Positions 58,801 through 64,000 of a DNA stretch of 64,000 nt are shown here, piece by piece (positions within the stretch are counted from its first letter, which is position 1; the number at the start of each line of letters is the position of its first letter). The notes beneath the pieces were generated by a model. That model saw only the letters and a list, made by a program, of their open reading frames with translations, made no database searches and was not told the origin of the DNA. Location of the stretch: NCBI GenBank assembly GCA_964019135.1, contig OZ025260.1, positions 29,382,254-29,446,253 on the forward strand. The letters run 5' to 3'. Position numbers and translations under genes: made by a program. Source of the stretch: Arenicola marina (Eukaryota > Annelida > Polychaeta > Arenicolidae).

Positions 58801-61800
58801 GGCGATGTGCACGTCCCGCCACCCACGTATTGTAAGGTGTTTGTCATCTGTTGGCGGCCTCACAACGCTGGCGATGTGCATGTCCCACCACCCACGTATT
58901 GTAAGGTGCTTGTCATCTGTTTGTGGCCTCCCAGCGGTGGTGATGTGCACGTCCCGCCACCTACGTATTGTAAGGTGTTTGTCATCTGTTGGCGGCCTCA
59001 CAGCGCTGGCGATGTGCACGTCCCGCCACCCACGTATTGTAAGGTGTTCGTCATCTGTTGGCGGCCTCACAGCGCTGGCGATGTGCATGTCCCACCACCC
59101 ACGTATTGTAAGGTGTTTGTCATCTGTTGGCGGCCTCACAACGCTGGCGATGTGCACGTCCCGCCACCCACGTATTGTAAGATGTTTGTCATCTGTTGGC
59201 GGCCTCACAACGCTGGCGATGTGCACATCCCGCCACCCACGTATCGTAAGGTGTTTGTCATATGTTGGCGGCCGCACAGCGCTGGCGCTGTGCATGTCCC
59301 GCCACCCACGTATTGTAAGGTGTTTGTCATCTGTTTGTGGCCTCACAGCGCTGGTGATGTGCACGTCCCGCCGCCCACGCATTGTATAGTGTCTGTCATC
59401 TGTTGGCGGCCTCACAGCCCTGGCGATGTGCATGTCCCTCCACCCACGTATTGTAAGGTGTTTGTCATCTGTTGGCGGCCTCACAACGCTGGCGATGTGC
59501 ACGTCCCGCCACTCACGTATTGTAAGGTGTTCGTCATCTGTTGGCGGCCTCACAACGCTGGCGATGTGCATGTCCCACCACCCACGTATTGTAAGGTGTT
59601 TGTCATCTGTTTGTATCCTCACAGCGCTGGTGTTGTGCACGTCCCGCCACCTACGTATTGTAAGGTGTTTGTCATCTGTTGGCGGCCTCACAGCGCTGGC
59701 GATATGTACGTCCCGCCACCCACGTATTGTAAGGTGTTCGTCATCTGTTGGCGGCCTCACAGCGCTGGCGATGTGCACGTCCCACCACCCACGTATTGTA
59801 AGGTGTTTGTCATCTGTTGGCGGCCTCACAACGCTGGCGATGTGTATGTCCCTCCACCCACGTATTGTAAGGTGTTCGTCATCTGTTGGCGGCCTCACAA
59901 CGCTGGCGATGTGCATGTCCCACCACCCACGTATTGTAAGGTGTTTGTCATCTGTTTGTGGCCTCACAGCGCTGGTGATGTGCACGTCCCGCCACCTACG
60001 TATTGTAAGGTGTTTGTTATCTGTTGGCGGCCTCACAGCGCTGGCGATGTGCACGTCCCGCCACCCACGTATTGTAAGGTGTTCGTCATCTGTTGGCGGC
60101 CTCACAGCGCCCGCGATGTGCACGTCCCACCACCCACGTATTGTAAGGTGTTTGTCATCTGTTGGCGGCCTCACAACGCTGGCGATGTGCATGTCCCACC
60201 ACTCACGTATTGTAAGGTGTTTGTCATCTGTTTGTGGCCTCACAGCGCTGGTGATGTGCACGTCCCGCCACCTACGTATTGTAAGGTGTTTGTCATCTGT
60301 TGGCGGCCTCACAGCGCTGGCGATGTGCACGTCCCGCCACCCACGTATTGTAAGATGTTTGTCATCTGTTGGCGGCCTCACAACGCTGGGGATGTGCACA
60401 TCCCGCCACCCACGTATCGTAAGGTGTTTGTCATATGTTGGCGGCCTCACAGCGCTGGCGCTGTGCATGTCCCGCCACCCACGTATTGTAAGGTGTTTGT
60501 CATCTGTTTGTGGCCTCACAGCGCTGGTGATGTGCACGTCCCGCCGCCCACGCATTGTAAGGTGTCTGTCATCTGTTGGCGGCCTCACAGCCCTGGCAAT
60601 GTGCATGTCCCTCCACCCACGTATTGTAAGGTGTTTGTCATCTGTTGGCGGCCTCACAACGCTGGCGATGTGCACGTCCCGCCACCCACGTATTGTAAGG
60701 TGTTCGTCATCTGTTGGCGGCCTCACAACGCTGGCGATGTGCATGTCCCACCACCCACGTATTGTAAGGTGTTTGTCATCTGTTTGTGGCCTCACAGCCT
60801 TGGCGATGTGCATGTCCCTCCACCCACGTATTGTAAGGTGTTTGTCATCTGTTGGCGGCCTCACAACGCTGGCGATGTGCACGTCCCGCCACCCGCGTAT
60901 TGTAAGGAGTTCGTCATCTGTTGGCGGCCTCACAGCGCTGGCGATGTTCATGTCCCGCCACCCACGTATTGTAAGGTGTTTGTCATCTGTTGGCTGCCTC
61001 ACAGCGCTGGCGATGTGCACGTCCCGCCGCCCACGCATTGTAAGGTGTTTGTCATCTGTTGGCGGCCTCACAGCGCTGGCGATGTGTATGTCCCGCCACC
61101 CACGTATTGTAAGGTGTTTGTCATCTGTTGGCGGCCTCACAGCGCTGGTTATGTGCACGTCCCGCCGCCCACGCATTGTAAGGTGTCTGTCAACTGTTGG
61201 CGGCCTCATAGCGCTGGTGATGTGCACTTCCCACCACCCACGTATTGTAAGGTGTTTGTCATCTGTTGGCGGCCGCACAGCGCTGGCGATGTGCATGTCC
61301 CGAGACCCACGTATCGTAAGGTGTTTGTCATCTGTTGGCGGCCTCACAGCGCTGGCGATGTGCACGTCCCGCCACCCACGTATTGTAATGTTTTTGTCAT
61401 CTGTTGCCGGCCTCACAGCGCTGGGGATATGCACGTCCCACCATCCACGTATTGTAAGGTGTTCGTCATCTGTTGGCGGCCTCACAACGCTGGCGATGTG
61501 CACGTCCCGCCACCCACGTATTGTAAGATGTTCTTCATCTGTTGGCGGCCTCACAGCGCTGGCGATGTGCACGTCCCACCACCCACGTATTGTAAGGTGT
61601 TTGTCATCTGTTGGCGGCCTCACAACGCTGGCGATGTGCATGTCCCACCACCCACGTATTGTAAGGTGTTTGTCATCTGTTTGTGGCCTCACAGCGCTGG
61701 TGATGTGCACGTCCCGCCACCTACGTATTGTAAGGTGTTTGTAATCTGTTGGCGGCCTCACAGCGCTGGTGATGTACATGTCCCGCCACCCACGTATTGT

Positions 61801-64000
61801 AAGGTGTTTGTCATCTGTTGGCGGCCTCACAGCGCTGGCGATGTGCACGTCCCGCCGCCCACGCATTGTAAGGTGTCTGTCATCTGTTGGCGGCCTCACA
61901 GCGCTGGCGATGTGTATGTCCCTCCACCCACGTATTGTAAGGTGTTTGTCATCTGTTGGCGGCCTCACAGCTCTGGCGATGTGCATGTCCCGCCACCCAC
62001 GTATTGTAAGGTGTTTGTCATCTGTTTGTGGCCTCACAGCGCTGGTGATGTGCACGTCCCGCCACCTACGTATTGTAAGGTGTTTGTCATCTGTTGGCGG
62101 CCTCACAGCGCTGGCGATGTGCACGTCCCGCCACCCACGTATTGTAAGGTGTTCGTGATCTGTTGGCGGCCTCACAGCGCTGGCGATGTGCACGTCCCAC
62201 CACCCACGTATTGTAAGGTGTTTGTCATCTGTTGGCGGCCTCACAACGCTGGCGATGTGCACGTCCCGCCACCCACGTATTGTAAGGTGTTCGTCATCTG
62301 TTGGCGGCCTCACAGCGCTGGGGATGTGCACGTCCCGCCACCCACGTATTGTAAGGTGTTTGTAATCTGTTGGCGGCCTCACAACGCTGGCGATGTGCAC
62401 GTCCCGCCACTCACGTATTGTAAGGTGTTCGTCATCTGTTGGCGGCCTCACAACGCTGGCGATGGCCACGTTCCGCCACCCACGTATTGTAAGGTGTTCG
62501 TCATCTGTTGGCGGCCTCACAGCGCTGGCGATGTGCACGTCCCACCACCCACGTATTATAAGGTGTTTGTCATCTGTTGGCGGCCTCACAGCGCTGGCGA
62601 TGCGCATGTCCCTCCACCCACGTATTGTAAGGTGTTTGTCATCTGTTGGCGGCCTGACAGCGCTGGCGATGTTCATGTCCCGCCACCCACGTATTGTAAG
62701 GTGTTCGTCATCTGTTGGCGGCCTCACAACGCTGGGGATGTGCACGTCCCGCCACCCACGTATTGTAAGGTGTTTGTCATCTGTTGGCGGCCTCACAACG
62801 CTGGCGATGTGCATGTCCCACCACCCACGTATTGTAAGGTGTTTGTCATCTGTTTGTGGCCTCACAGCGCTGGTGATGTGCACGTCCCGCCACCTACGTA
62901 TTGTAAGGTGTTTGTCATCTGTTGGCGGCCTCACAGCGCTGGCGATGTACATGTCCCGCCACCCACGTATTGTAAGGTGTTTGTCATCTGTTGGCGGCCT
63001 CACAGCGCTGGCGATGTGCACGTCCCGCCGCCCACGCATTGTAAGGTGTCTATCATCTGTTGGCGGCCTCACAGCGCTGGCGATGTGTATGTCCCTCCAC
63101 CCACGTATTGTAAGGTGTTTGTCATCTGTTGGCGGCCTCACAGCGCTGGCGATGTGCATGTCCCGCCACCCACGTATTGTAAGGTGTTTGTCATCTGTTT
63201 GTGGCCTCACAGCGCTGGTTATGTGCACGTCCCGCCGCCCACGCATTGTAAGGTGTCTGTCAACTGTTGGCGGCCTCATAGCGCTGGTGATGTGCACGTC
63301 CCACCACCCACGTATTGTAAGGTGTTTGTCATCTGTTGGCGGCCGCACAGCGCTGGCGATGTGCATGTCCCGAGACCCACGTATCGTAAGGTGTTTGTCA
63401 TCTGTTGGCGGCCTCACAGCGCTGGCGATGTGCACGTCCCGCCACCCACGTATTGTAATGTTTTTGTCATCTGTTGGCGGCCTCACAGCGCTGGCGATGT
63501 GCACGTCCCACCATCCACGTATTGTAAGGTGTTTGTCATCTGTTGGCGGCCTCACAACGCTGGCGATGTGCACATCCCGCCACCCACGTATTGTAAGGTG
63601 TTTGTCATCTGTTGGCGGCCGCACAGCGCTGGCGATGTGCATGTCCCGAGACCCACGTATCGTAAGGTGTTTGTCATCTGTTGGCGGCCTCACAGTGCTG
63701 GCGATGTGCACGTCCCGCCGCCCACGTATTGTAATGTTTTTGTCATCTGTTGGCGGCCTCACAACGCTGGCGATGTGCACATCCCGCCACCCACGTATCG
63801 TAAGCTGTTTGTCATATGTTGGCGGCCTCACAGCGCTGGCGCTGTGCATGTCCCGCCACCCACGTATTGTAAGGTGTTTGTCATCTGTTTGTGGCCTCAC
63901 AGCGCTGGTGATGTGCACGTCCCGCCGCCCACGCATTGTAAGGTGTCTGTCATCTGTTGGCGGCCTCACAGCCCTGGCGATGTGCATGTCCCTCCACCCA
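55814..64000. repeat. 8.2-kb minisatellite of an exact 69-bp unit, running off the right edge
   Basis: About 118 units containing GGCGGCCTCACAGCGCTGGC, GATGTGCACGTCCCGCCACC and CACGTATTGTAAGGTGTTTG. The phase never slips: CGGCCTC at 55819 and at 63961 are 8142 bases apart, exactly 118 x 69. Longer blocks are also copied. The plus-strand stop pair at 57258 and 62157, and its neighbours, are 4899 bases apart (71 units). The CCCGAGACCC variant at 58401, 61299, 63369 and 63645 is spaced 42, 30 and 4 units. Since 69 is 3 x 23, the minus strand is open for 2738 codons (23-residue unit with VRPPTDDKHLTIRGWRDVH). The plus frame has at least six stops. Most unit variants change the minus-strand amino acid and look like CpG transitions, so I favour a non-coding satellite. 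Confidence 0.96.

Noticed and set aside
55838..62158. Plus-strand frames of 335, 700 and 772 codons in the 69-bp array
   Set aside because: Interrupted by several stops, some of them duplicated 71 units apart, while the minus frame is uninterrupted. They are shadows of the repeat.

Overview
This is a stretch of animal (metazoan) nuclear DNA, not a prokaryotic or organellar region. Gene density is very low, with no operon-like packing. The window holds a single THAP-type zinc-finger exon, two decayed non-LTR retrotransposon pieces, a tRNA-derived SINE present twice, several short inverted-repeat (MITE/foldback-like) elements, and a very large amount of minisatellite DNA. The mix fits an invertebrate with a repeat-rich genome (a mollusc or lancelet would fit), but the species cannot be named from the sequence alone.

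Layout. 1-5 kb: C-rich degenerate repeats, a 17-bp array, a 29-bp array, purine/pyrimidine tracts and a GGAT-type microsatellite. 5-10.4 kb: a cluster of inverted and direct repeats (foldback elements at 5095-5465, 6423-7004 and 7386-7769, a direct-repeat pair, and an inverted pair around 9-10 kb). 10.4-14.8 kb: mostly unique sequence with an (AT)n tract and SINE copy 1. 14.8-15.0 kb: TATA box and start-codon exon of a THAP-domain protein. 15.6-16.4 kb: 18-20 bp array. 17.6-22.8 kb: 5.2-kb array of a 20-bp unit. 22.85-24.05 kb: 3' end of a LINE ORF2. 25-28.6 kb: transposon ends, a 40-bp array and a 38-bp array. 31.8-34.7 kb: 50-bp array. 35.4-37.7 kb: 26/32-bp arrays carrying a transposon-like element duplicated together with the array. 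41.4-42.1, 42.8-44.6 and 45.2-45.5 kb: 15-, 17- and 35-bp arrays. 46.7-47.7 kb: LINE ORF1 remnant on the minus strand. 48.5 kb: cluster of CRE motifs. 49.2 kb: SINE copy 2. 49.6-55.1 kb: 5.5-kb G/T-only array. 55.1-55.4 kb: 20-bp TTAGGG-containing array. 55.8 kb to the right edge: 8.2-kb array of an exact 69-bp unit.

By addition of the intervals listed, about 29.5 kb (roughly 46 percent) of the window is tandem repeat. Several arrays show higher-order structure, with long blocks copied at exact multiples of the unit, which points to recent unequal exchange or gene-conversion-like amplification. The very long open reading frames here (up to 2738 codons) lie inside arrays whose units lack stop codons, so I treat them as repeats rather than genes. 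The 69-bp array on the minus strand is the one case I flag for a real test. I did not find a convincing new multi-gene system. The most interesting observations are the phase-perfect 69-bp array, the transposon amplified inside a minisatellite, the recurrent CTCF-like motifs close to array edges, and the THAP exon whose continuation may lie beyond a giant intronic array.
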